Below, piece after piece: positions 43,247-51,409 of a stretch of 64,000 nucleotides of DNA. The position numbers and the translations under genes are program-made. The first letter of the stretch is position 1. The number at the start of each line of letters is the position of its first letter. The DNA is from Lujinxingia vulgaris (GTDB lineage: Bacteria > Myxococcota_A > Bradymonadia > Bradymonadales > Bradymonadaceae). The notes beneath the pieces were generated by a model that was given only the letters and a program-made list of their open reading frames with translations, did no database searches and was not told where the DNA came from. The DNA lies in assembly GCF_007997005.1 (NCBI RefSeq), contig NZ_VOSL01000025.1, positions 70,001-134,000 on the forward strand, read 5' to 3'.

Positions 43247-45898
43247 GTGCCAAAGCTGATCTATCAGGATCCCGAGATCGGGACCGAGGTCATCGTTGAG
43301 ATCAACTCGGAAGTTCCCGAAGTCACCATCGGGAGAAATCCGGGCAACATCATTCGCATCAACAACCCGTCGGTCTCTCGTCGACACACGAAGTTTGTCT
43401 ACGAGAACGGTCGCTGCACCCTCTACGATCTCAACAGCTCCAATGGCACTTACGTCAATGGCATGCGCATCCAGAGCCAGGTGCTGGAGCACGGTGACCT
43501 GGTGCGCGTGGGCGAGTTCCCGCTGGAGTTTGCGGAAGAGCAGCCGGTGGTCAGCACCCAGGTCGAAGATCCGGGTATCGCGTCGATGGCCAAAGCCACC
43601 TCGATGGGGATGGGCTTTGGAATGGATGATTTCGGACCGGAGGAGATCGAGCTCGATGCGTCTTCGCTGGTCGAGGAGCATGAACTCGACGATCAGCCCA
43701 TGATGATCGGGGAGGACGAGGTCCACGAGGTGCTCGACCCCGATGAGCTCTACCCGGAGCTTGAGCCGGAGTCTTTTGGGGATGATACCGTCGATGGGGG
43801 TGCCGAGATTGCAGCGAGCCTCGCCGCGCTGCGCGCGGCCGCTCAGGAGTCGGCCGGGCCCGATGCCCATGAACACACGCAGCGTGCGGATGGTCACGCG
43901 CTCAATCTTCAAAATTGGGAGCGCGAGTTCAGCAGCGGGGAGCATGAGCAGCCGCCGTTGGAAGCTGTGGCGCCTGGCCCGGTATCACAACCCATAGCGC
44001 AACCTGCAGCGCAGCCCACCGGCGGGGCTCCGCCGCGCCAGAGCGTGGCGATGCAGTCGCCGGGCAATGACGAAGAGGTTGAGGCGCTGCGCGCCGAAGT
44101 CGCCTCCCTGCGTCAGATGCTGGATGCCGGCGTCGCCGACTCCGACGACATGCAGGTGGAGAGGCTGCGGGGTGAGCGGGACCGTTTGATGGACGAGCGC
44201 CGCACGCTGGTGCGTCAGCTCAATGAGACACGTCAGGCCCTGGAGCAGGCCCCCACCGATGAGGCGATGGCCGAGGCGCAGGCTGCGCTCGACGCGGAGC
44301 GCCGGCGCGCCGCTGAGGCTGAGGCGCAGCTCGAAGCGCTCCGCGAGGAGTCCGGCTCGCGCGCCCGCCAGCTCGAAGAGGCGGCCGAGCGCGAAGAGGC
44401 GCTCAACGCGCAGCTCACAGCGGTGCAGCAGGAGCTGGAGTCGCATCAGCAGGCGCAGGCGCTTGTGGATTCGGAGCGCGCCGAGCTGGGCAGTCAGGTC
44501 AGTGAACTGCGCGATGAGATGCAGAGCTTTGAGGATCGCTACCATCAGGCGCTCTTGCGCATCGATGACGTGACCGAGGAGCTCAGCGCGAGCCTTAAGC
44601 AGGTCGAAGAACTCGAGGACGCCGCACAAATCGGCCAGGCTGAGCGCGACGCCCTGCAGTCCGAGCTCGCCGACCGCGTGCATGATCTGGAGCTTCGCGA
44701 TGAGCGCATCGAAGCGCTCAGCGCCTCGCTGGAGGCCGAGCAGCAGAAAGTCGTCGAGCTTGAGGCCACCCTCGAAGCGCTCAACGAGGAGCTCTCTCGC
44801 CGGCCGCCCGAAGATGAAGCCAACGCGCTGCTGGCGCGCGCCACAACCCTCGACGCAGACCTTGTGGCGATGACCTCGGCGCGCGACGACCTACAAGCCC
44901 AACTCAATCAGACGAACGCCGAGTTGACCCGGCAACGTCAACTGCTCGAAGACCTTGAGGCGCGCCATAGCCGGGTCGCCGCCGAGCGCGACCAGGTCTC
45001 GCGGGAGCGCGACGGTCTCAAACAGGAGAAGGCCGCCTTCGCCCGCGAGACGGACTACCTGCAGGTCGAGCGCCGCAAACTCGGCGATGAGAATCAGTCG
45101 CTGAAAGCCCGCGTCGAAGAGCTGGAGAAAGACCGCAAACGCAAGCGCAAGATCTTCGAAGAGCTCTCCGGCGATCTTCGCGGGTTGGTCGAAGAGAACG
45201 ATCGCCTGGGTGGCGAACTCGCCAGCGCCCGCGCGAGCCTGGAGCAGGCCCCCACCGGGGAGGCGCTCGAAGCGTTGCGTTCCGAGCTCGCCGAGCGCGA
45301 CGAGCTCATCACCTCACTCTCCGCCCAGATCGAGGAGCTGGAGAGCGACGCCTCCAACCTCACCCGCGACCTGGGGCAGATCGCCGAGGAACGCGACGCG
45401 CTGGCCGAGCGGGAGACCGAGCTCCGAGAGCAGCTCGAGGCCGCCCGGGCCGCGCAGAGCGCCGACCTCGAAGAGGGCGAGGCGCTGGAGGCTTTGCGCA
45501 ACGAGATGGCCGAGCTGCAGACGCAGCTTGAGGCTGCCCAGGCTGAGCTTGAAGACGCACGTCAGGCCGCTGCCGAGGCTGCCGAAGCCGAGGAAGGCGC
45601 CGACGCCGAGAGCGCCGAAGCGCTCGCGACACTCAAAGCCGAACTCGAGGAGGCCCGCGAGCAGATCGCTGGCTTTGAAGAGGAGCGCGACGCACTCAAC
45701 GCCCGTCTGGCCGAACTCGAAGCCGAGCTTGAAGCCCGCGATGAGGCGGCGAGTGAGCCCGGTGAGGGGAGCGCGATCGATGAGGAAGAGGTGTCCAAAC
45801 TCGTCGAGGAGAAGACCGCGCTGGAGGCCACGCTGGCCGAGATCATTCTGGAGCGCGACCGCCTCGAAGATCAGCTCCGCCAGCTCGCCGAAGCCTGA
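43247..45898 (+). CDS. FHA-domain protein with long coiled coil
   Basis: This 883-residue protein has an FHA domain at residues 1-100 (TIGRNPGN, SVSRRHTKF, NSSNGTYVNG), the phosphothreonine-reading fold with its key Arg, Ser and Asn residues present. An acidic linker of about 150 residues follows, then nearly 600 residues of heptad-rich coiled coil dense in Glu, Ala, Arg and Leu. No membrane segment is seen. Such long rods resemble bacterial polarity and scaffold proteins. The start is a GTG at 43247 with AAGGTGG 5-11 bases before it. It is divergent from the MinD-HTH gene across 220 bases and lies 3 kb from a Ser/Thr kinase that could supply its phosphorylated ligand. Confidence 0.92.
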   Translation: MPKLIYQDPEIGTEVIVEINSEVPEVTIGRNPGNIIRINNPSVSRRHTKFVYENGRCTLYDLNSSNGTYVNGMRIQSQVLEHGDLVRVGEFPLEFAEEQPVVSTQVEDPGIASMAKATSMGMGFGMDDFGPEEIELDASSLVEEHELDDQPMMIGEDEVHEVLDPDELYPELEPESFGDDTVDGGAEIAASLAALRAAAQESAGPDAHEHTQRADGHALNLQNWEREFSSGEHEQPPLEAVAPGPVSQPIAQPAAQPTGGAPPRQSVAMQSPGNDEEVEALRAEVASLRQMLDAGVADSDDMQVERLRGERDRLMDERRTLVRQLNETRQALEQAPTDEAMAEAQAALDAERRRAAEAEAQLEALREESGSRARQLEEAAEREEALNAQLTAVQQELESHQQAQALVDSERAELGSQVSELRDEMQSFEDRYHQALLRIDDVTEELSASLKQVEELEDAAQIGQAERDALQSELADRVHDLELRDERIEALSASLEAEQQKVVELEATLEALNEELSRRPPEDEANALLARATTLDADLVAMTSARDDLQAQLNQTNAELTRQRQLLEDLEARHSRVAAERDQVSRERDGLKQEKAAFARETDYLQVERRKLGDENQSLKARVEELEKDRKRKRKIFEELSGDLRGLVEENDRLGGELASARASLEQAPTGEALEALRSELAERDELITSLSAQIEELESDASNLTRDLGQIAEERDALAERETELREQLEAARAAQSADLEEGEALEALRNEMAELQTQLEAAQAELEDARQAAAEAAEAEEGADAESAEALATLKAELEEAREQIAGFEEERDALNARLAELEAELEARDEAASEPGEGSAIDEEEVSKLVEEKTALEATLAEIILERDRLEDQLRQLAEA

Positions 45899-45902
45899 GC
45901 GC

Positions 45903-46622
45903 TCATAGCTCCCAGAGGGTGAGCACGCCCAGGTGGTCGGAGGCGGTGTCGTTCTCCAAGACCCGGTGGGCCAGGGCGCGGGCGCCCTGGCCCAGCACGA
46001 AGTCGATGCGGCGGTCGGGCTGCTGCGCCGGGAAGGTCTTCATGGCCTCGGGCGCGCCCGGATCGTCGCAGACCTCCACCAGCGCCTCAAGCCACTCGGT
46101 GCGCTCCGGCTCATTAAAATCCCCCATCACAAAGCGCGCCACCGGCGCGTCATCGGCCCCGCATATCGGTGCGGCGCAGATGCGCTCTCGCAGCACTTCG
46201 CCTTGCTGCGGGCGGTCTTCGGCGAGGTAGGAGAGGTGCGTGCAGAAGATCTCGACCACGCCGGCCGGGCTCTCAATCAGGGCGCGCGCCAGCCGCCGCG
46301 GCTCGTCCATGATCTGAGGAAGCGGGTCGACCTGAACCTCCAGAATCGGCCAGCGACTTAAGATCGCCTGGCCGTAGCGCGCCGGCTCCTGACCGGGGCG
46401 ATCTTCGATGATCGCCGGGATAAAGACGTGATGTTCAAGCCCGCTCAGCGCGCTGAGCCGGGCGGTGGAGTCGCCCGAGGGGCCCATTGTCCAGTGATGC
46501 CCGACCTCCTGGAGCGCGACCACGTCGGCGTTGGCCTCCGCGATCACGTCAGCGACCGCCTTCAGTCCCTCCTGAATGCCCAGGCGAATGTTGTAGGTCA
46601 TCACACGAAGTTGGTGGGGCAT
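45903..46622 (-). CDS. Endonuclease/exonuclease/phosphatase family protein
   Basis: This protein of about 239 residues has the EEP-fold marks LRVMTYNIRLGIQEG at the start, VVALQEVGHHW (metal-binding Glu), RFVMGDFNEPE and a closing TASDHLGVLTLWEL with the catalytic Asp-His pair. The family includes sphingomyelinase-like phosphodiesterases and exonucleases; the substrate is not set by sequence. The start at 46622 has GGGAGG 6 bases before it. There is no signal peptide. It converges on the FHA gene, with 4 bases between stops. Confidence 0.9.
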   Translation of the reverse strand: MPHQLRVMTYNIRLGIQEGLKAVADVIAEANADVVALQEVGHHWTMGPSGDSTARLSALSGLEHHVFIPAIIEDRPGQEPARYGQAILSRWPILEVQVDPLPQIMDEPRRLARALIESPAGVVEIFCTHLSYLAEDRPQQGEVLRERICAAPICGADDAPVARFVMGDFNEPERTEWLEALVEVCDDPGAPEAMKTFPAQQPDRRIDFVLGQGARALAHRVLENDTASDHLGVLTLWEL

Positions 46623-46730
46623 CGAAGCCTCCCGACGTTGGTGGGGGTGGGGAAGTGTGCTAGGGCTCAAAGCGTGGTTCAGGAAACTTCAAGGGGCTCC
46701 AAAGGGCGAGCCCGGCGCGCGGAGAGAAGT

Positions 46731-48020
46731 ATGGTGGAGAGGCGTTCGGATGGGAAGAAGTCGCACGCGGCGTTTCGCTCGGTGCCCAAGACCGGCGTGA
46801 TCTATGTGATGAGTGAGGCGGGCCGTCACGGCTACCGCCCCGGTGACCCGGGCTGGACCAACCTCGGCCAGGGGCAACCGGAGACCGGGATGCTGGAGCA
46901 CGCGCCGCCACGTATCGACGCCATCGCAATCACCGAAGATGATCACGAATACTCCCCGGTCACCGGGTTGTGGGAGCTTCGCGAAGCAGTGGCCGACCAC
47001 TACAACCGCCGCTACCGCCGCGGGATGGCGAGCCAGTACTCCGCCGAAAACGTCGCCATCTGCGGTGGCGGGCGTACCGCGCTCTCTCGCCTGGCCGCCG
47101 CGCTCGGGCCGATCAACCTGGGGCATTTTCTGCCCGATTACACGGCGTATGAAGAGCTGCTCGATCTTTTTCGCCTCTTCAATCCCATCCCCATTTTGCT
47201 CGACCCGCGACGCGGCTACGCATTTAGCGCCGGTGAGCTGGAGGATGAGATCAAAGGGCGAGGCCTCTCGGCCTTGTTGCTCTCGAACCCCTGCAATCCC
47301 ACCGGAAAGCTGGTCGGAGGCGACGAGCTCGGGCAGTGGCTGCGCGTGGCACGCGAGCTCGACTGCGCGATGATCTTTGACGAGTTCTACAGCCACTACG
47401 TCTGGGGCAAGTCGGTCGAGGAGGCCACCGCGGCGCGCTACGTCGAAGATGTGGAGCGGGACCCGGCGGTGATCGTCAACGGCCTGACCAAGAGCTGGCG
47501 TTACCCGGGCTGGCGCCTCTCCTGGACGGTGGGGCCGAAGAAGGTCATTGAGCGTGTCGCCAGCGCCGGAAGCTTTCTCGACGGCGGCGCGGCGCGTCCT
47601 CTGCAACGCGCGGCGGTCAGTCTGCTCGATGATGAGGTGACCGACGCCGAGATCATCGCCATCCGTGAGCGCTTCGCGGCCAAGCGTCAGATGATGATGT
47701 CGCGCTTGCAGAAGATGGGCATCAAGCTCGATCTGCCCGCCCAGGGAACCTTCTACGTGTGGGCCAACTTAAGCGAGCTGCCGCCCGGGCTTCGAGACGG
47801 GATGGACTTCTTCTCGCAGGCCCTCAAACGCCAGGTGATCTGCGTGCCCGGCGAGTTCTTTGACGTCAACCCTGGCCAGCGTCGCGCCAACCGCTACAGC
47901 CGCTTCAAAAACTATGTGCGCTTTAGCTTCGGGCCGCCTCAGGCGGAGCTGGAGGCCGGCCTGGACCGCCTCGAGCAGATGATCGCCGAGGTGTCGCAGG
48001 CGCAGATGGCAGGCGCCTGA
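46731..48020 (+). CDS. Class I/II pyridoxal-phosphate aminotransferase
   Basis: This 429-residue enzyme has the fold-type I marks: a PLP Lys in NGLTKSWRYPGWRLSW, the Asp of the cofactor ring in AMIFDEFYSHYVWG, the Asn in LLSNPCNPTG and a final Arg in RFSFG. The start at 46731 is set by GGAGAG 4-9 bases upstream; the longer frame to 46428 overlaps the divergent gene. The closest types are aspartate/alanine-like aminotransferases; the substrate cannot be fixed. It converges on the histidine kinase gene. Confidence 0.92.
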   Translation: MVERRSDGKKSHAAFRSVPKTGVIYVMSEAGRHGYRPGDPGWTNLGQGQPETGMLEHAPPRIDAIAITEDDHEYSPVTGLWELREAVADHYNRRYRRGMASQYSAENVAICGGGRTALSRLAAALGPINLGHFLPDYTAYEELLDLFRLFNPIPILLDPRRGYAFSAGELEDEIKGRGLSALLLSNPCNPTGKLVGGDELGQWLRVARELDCAMIFDEFYSHYVWGKSVEEATAARYVEDVERDPAVIVNGLTKSWRYPGWRLSWTVGPKKVIERVASAGSFLDGGAARPLQRAAVSLLDDEVTDAEIIAIRERFAAKRQMMMSRLQKMGIKLDLPAQGTFYVWANLSELPPGLRDGMDFFSQALKRQVICVPGEFFDVNPGQRRANRYSRFKNYVRFSFGPPQAELEAGLDRLEQMIAEVSQAQMAGA

Positions 48021-48037
48021 GAGGCGCGTCCTGAGTC

Positions 48038-49600
48038 TCAACGCGAGCGCATAAGGGGGAGCTCAAAGCAGAAGCGGGTGCCGCGTCCGACCTCGCTCTC
48101 TACGCGTAGCTCGCCGCCGTGCTCTTCGATGATCTGCTGGGTCATCGGAAGACCCAGCCCGGTGCCTTGAGACTTGGTGGAGAAGAAGGGCTCAAAGAGG
48201 CGCTCCAGCGCCTCGGGCGCGATGCCCTCGCCACGGTCATGAACCTCAACGCGGGCACGTCCCTCGTTGCGCGCGACGCGCACGACGACCTCATCGCCAC
48301 GCGCGCTGGCTTCGACCGCGTTTTTGATCAGGTTGAGCAGCGCCTGGCGCATCTGGTTGGCGTCGACGTCGACCTCCACAGGCCCGTCGTCGATCGCCAG
48401 AAGCACCTCGACGCCGTGCTGGCTCCACTCCCATTGATGAAAGTCGATCAACCCCTGCACGATGTCATCGAGGTGCTCGGCCTGGGTCTTCGGGGAGGGA
48501 AGGCGCGCGTAGATCAGGTACTCCTCGGTGATGTCTCGGAGGCGATCGACCTCCTCAATGACCGTCTCCAGAAGGGGGCTTATCTCCTGGTCGGAGGTAT
48601 CGATGCCGCGCTCCTGGAGCGCTTCAGCGAGCATCTCGACGTTGAGGTTGATGCTGGAGAGGGGGTTGCGCAGCTCGTGGGTGATCAGGCTGGTCATGCG
48701 CCCGATGGTCGCGAGGCGCTCCGACTTGAGCAGCGCGGCGTGCTGGCTACGCAGCCGCGCGTCGCGCTCGGCCAGGCTGTGGGCCATCGCGTTGAACTCT
48801 TCGGTGAGCAGCGCGACCTCATCCTGCCCCATCCGCGTGGAGGGGCTGGGAAGCGGGCGGTAGTCGCCCTCACCGATGCGGCGGGCAGCCTGAGTGAGGG
48901 TGGTCAGTGGACGCAGCGTCCAGACAATCAGGATGAGCACGAGCAGGGCCACCGCCAGCGCCGCCAGGCTGAGCGCCCCGAGCGCATAGACCGAGCTGCG
49001 CTCGGTATCATCGGCCCGCGCCAGGGCCTCATCGGTGGCCACGCGCAGCTCGGCGCGAAGCTGCGTGAGCCGATTGTCCAGCGCGCGCGCCTCCGCGCTC
49101 AGCTCGGTCTGCGTCTCGGAGATGGACTCGGAGAGCTCCGAGCCCTGAGGGCGCTCTCTCAACACCTGAGCCGTGAAGGCGCTGGCCGCCCCGGAGAACT
49201 CGCCGCCTCGCGCCTGCAGGGCCCGCAGATCGCGATGGATGGTGGCAAACGCCTCACTCTGCGCGGCGGGCACCTCCTCAAGCTCGCTGAAGTCCGCCAG
49301 GAGTGCGGCTTCGCCGAGCTCTTCGTCAAGGTTGTCCGGCAGCGCATTGAGCAGACGCGTCAGCTGCAAGGAGCGCCGAAGCACCGCCGGGTCGCGCTCG
49401 TTGAGCACCACATGGAAGCTGCGCAGGTCGTTTTGCACATCGCTCAGCTGCAACCCCAGCGGCACGATGCGGTGATTGATCGCGCGAAGCTGCCCGTAGA
49501 GGGTCTGGGTGCGCTCGACACCGAACATCACCACCGCGCTGAAGACGATGGTGACGCCGGCAAAGGCGATGAAGACTTTGGTGGCCAGGCTCAGGCGCAT
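48038..49600 (-). CDS. HAMP-domain sensor histidine kinase
   Basis: This 520-residue inner-membrane protein has a membrane segment at 7-28, a periplasmic helical sensor part (about 29-205), a second membrane segment (about 207-228), HAMP (about 230-285) and a kinase core with phospho-His308 in LITHELRNPLSSIN, N box NLIKNAVEAS, G1 box DRGEGI and G2 box GTGLGLPMTQQIIEEHGG. The periplasmic part, rich in Leu/Arg helices, looks like a four-helix-bundle sensor. No response regulator is adjacent. It is divergent from the PEGA/Kelch operon (264 bases), which might be its target. Confidence 0.94.
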   Translation of the reverse strand: MRLSLATKVFIAFAGVTIVFSAVVMFGVERTQTLYGQLRAINHRIVPLGLQLSDVQNDLRSFHVVLNERDPAVLRRSLQLTRLLNALPDNLDEELGEAALLADFSELEEVPAAQSEAFATIHRDLRALQARGGEFSGAASAFTAQVLRERPQGSELSESISETQTELSAEARALDNRLTQLRAELRVATDEALARADDTERSSVYALGALSLAALAVALLVLILIVWTLRPLTTLTQAARRIGEGDYRPLPSPSTRMGQDEVALLTEEFNAMAHSLAERDARLRSQHAALLKSERLATIGRMTSLITHELRNPLSSINLNVEMLAEALQERGIDTSDQEISPLLETVIEEVDRLRDITEEYLIYARLPSPKTQAEHLDDIVQGLIDFHQWEWSQHGVEVLLAIDDGPVEVDVDANQMRQALLNLIKNAVEASARGDEVVVRVARNEGRARVEVHDRGEGIAPEALERLFEPFFSTKSQGTGLGLPMTQQIIEEHGGELRVESEVGRGTRFCFELPLMRSR

Positions 49601-49698
49601 AGGGCGAACGATCTCGAAGAGGAGAGGGGCTTAATAATGAGGACAATGCGGGGCGATTCGTGATGGCGGCGACCGAGGTGGTGAAAAAGGCGTGCCGG

Positions 49699-49728
49699 TT
49701 GACGCTCAAATCGCCGTTATGCTAGTGA
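49699..49728 (+). promoter_or_regulatory. Candidate promoter of the PEGA/Kelch operon
   Basis: TTGACG (49699-49704), 18 bases, then TAGTGA (49723-49728) lies about 140 bases before the operon start in the 264-base divergent region. The -10 match is poor, so this is tentative. Confidence 0.3.
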
Positions 49729-49864
49729 ACGAGGCCGTTTTATCCACGCGAGTCGCGCGTCTTCAAGGCGTCGCTCACAGGTCGAGTGACGACCGAGTGC
49801 AGCGCGTAAGTCGTCGTGCCCGAGTCCTCTGTGAGGACGCGAGCGGGCCGGAGGTTGAGGTATC

Positions 49865-51409
49865 ATGAATTCTGTACGTATCGCGAGCCGCGCCAGGCGT
49901 CCGCTGGGCGCGCTGCTCTTTATGCTGGGGTTTGTCGCGTTGAGCGCCCCGGCCTGGGCTCAAGAGGGCGAGGAGAGCGGTCAGGCTGAGCAGCCCGCCG
50001 CGGAAGAGCCCGCTCAGCCTGCCGGGCCTACTCCCCGTCTTTTCATGCTGCCGACCGACAGCGTCGGTGGGGAGTTGACCCGCATCATCCCCGAGCGCGT
50101 CGATGATGGCACCCGCGCACGTCTCAAGGAGCAACGGGGGCTGGAGCTCTTGCCAGACTACCGTCAGATGCAGGAGCGACTGGGCGGTGGCCGCAACGCC
50201 AGCGCGGCGGTGGCTGAAGCCGAGCGACTTTATACCTCCGGCATCGGTCTGCTGGCCGCCGGGGACTCTCAGCGCGCCGCCGAGACCTTCCAGCGCGCGC
50301 TCGATATGATGAACGAGCACCTGGCCGATCTTCAGAACTTTGATGTGTACGCCGATACGCTGGCCAACCTCTCGCTGGCTTACTTCCAGAGCAACTTTGA
50401 CCTGGATGCCCGCAAGTTGATGCAGCGCTACGCGCAGCTTCGCCCGGGCGCCACGCTTGACCCCGAGAAGTTCCCTGCCGACCTGCGCGAAGTCTTCGAT
50501 TCGGAGATGGACCGGGTGGAGAAGGCCGGCCCGGGGGTGCTCGCCGTGGTGGGCAACGTCGACGGCGCAGAGGTCTACCTCGATGGTGAACTCAAAGGGG
50601 TGACCCCGGCCCGAATCGACGGGGTGGGATTTGGTCACCACTACCTGGTGGTGCGCGGTGGCGGCAGCGTCTGGGCGCAGGAGGTCCGCGTGCGCGGTCG
50701 TGGCACCGAGCAGGCCGTCTCCGTGGAGCTTGGCGCGCCGCGTGAGGAGCAGGCCGCGGCCGATGAGGATCTTCCCGCATTTTATCTCGATCTTCGGGAG
50801 ACCCTGCGCTCGGGTCGTTTTGGCGCCGAGCTCAGCCCGTACCTGGTGGAGCTGACCACGCGCACCGGCGCGGACTTCGTGGCCTGGGTCATCATGGTGC
50901 GCGACGGGCGCGACTACGCCGCGGCCCCCTTTGTGTATCGGGCCCGCGACGGGATGGTGGTGCAGGGCGAGAACGTCAGCTTTAACATGGAGATGTCGAA
51001 CCAGCGTGTGGGTGTGAGCCGACTCGCTGCTGAGATCGCCACCGCGGTGCGCACGATGCCCGCGGATCGCGCGGTGGTCGATGTGGACCTGGCCCCCGCA
51101 CCGGCGGTCGCCGTGACCACGCCGGTGGAGACGGAAGAAGGGGGCTCAACCTCGGGGGTCCGCGAGGTGAGCGAAGACCAGGAAGTTGCTCGTGCGCCGC
51201 TGCCCACGCCCGGCCCTGTGGTCGAGGACCCGGAAGTTATCGCCCCGCCCGCGGCGATGCCCTCGGAGGGACGCAGCAACACCAAACGCTACCTCGCCTA
51301 TGGCGGCGCCGCGGTCCTTGCCGGCGGCGCGATCGCGGGGACCCTCTTTTTGATTTTGCGTAGCAGCGCCTCGCAGCCCGCGGCGTTTGAGGCGGAGGTG
51401 GAGTGGTGA
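49865..51409 (+). CDS. Secreted PEGA/TPR protein with C-terminal membrane anchor
   Basis: This 514-residue protein has a Sec signal peptide cleaved probably after APAWA (residue 32) and a Pro/Glu/Ala linker. A TPR-like helical region (about 115-220, AERLYTSGIGLLAAGDSQRA) and a PEGA domain (about 222-285; VDGAEVYLDGELKGVTP) follow, then a region of unknown fold with a beta-rich pattern. A Pro-rich linker and a C-terminal hydrophobic segment (about 479-500) end the chain. This layout is common in myxobacterial envelope proteins. A GAGG ribosome binding site lies before the ATG. The stop overlaps the start of the Kelch gene by 4 bases. Confidence 0.88.
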   Translation: MNSVRIASRARRPLGALLFMLGFVALSAPAWAQEGEESGQAEQPAAEEPAQPAGPTPRLFMLPTDSVGGELTRIIPERVDDGTRARLKEQRGLELLPDYRQMQERLGGGRNASAAVAEAERLYTSGIGLLAAGDSQRAAETFQRALDMMNEHLADLQNFDVYADTLANLSLAYFQSNFDLDARKLMQRYAQLRPGATLDPEKFPADLREVFDSEMDRVEKAGPGVLAVVGNVDGAEVYLDGELKGVTPARIDGVGFGHHYLVVRGGGSVWAQEVRVRGRGTEQAVSVELGAPREEQAAADEDLPAFYLDLRETLRSGRFGAELSPYLVELTTRTGADFVAWVIMVRDGRDYAAAPFVYRARDGMVVQGENVSFNMEMSNQRVGVSRLAAEIATAVRTMPADRAVVDVDLAPAPAVAVTTPVETEEGGSTSGVREVSEDQEVARAPLPTPGPVVEDPEVIAPPAAMPSEGRSNTKRYLAYGGAAVLAGGAIAGTLFLILRSSASQPAAFEAEVEW

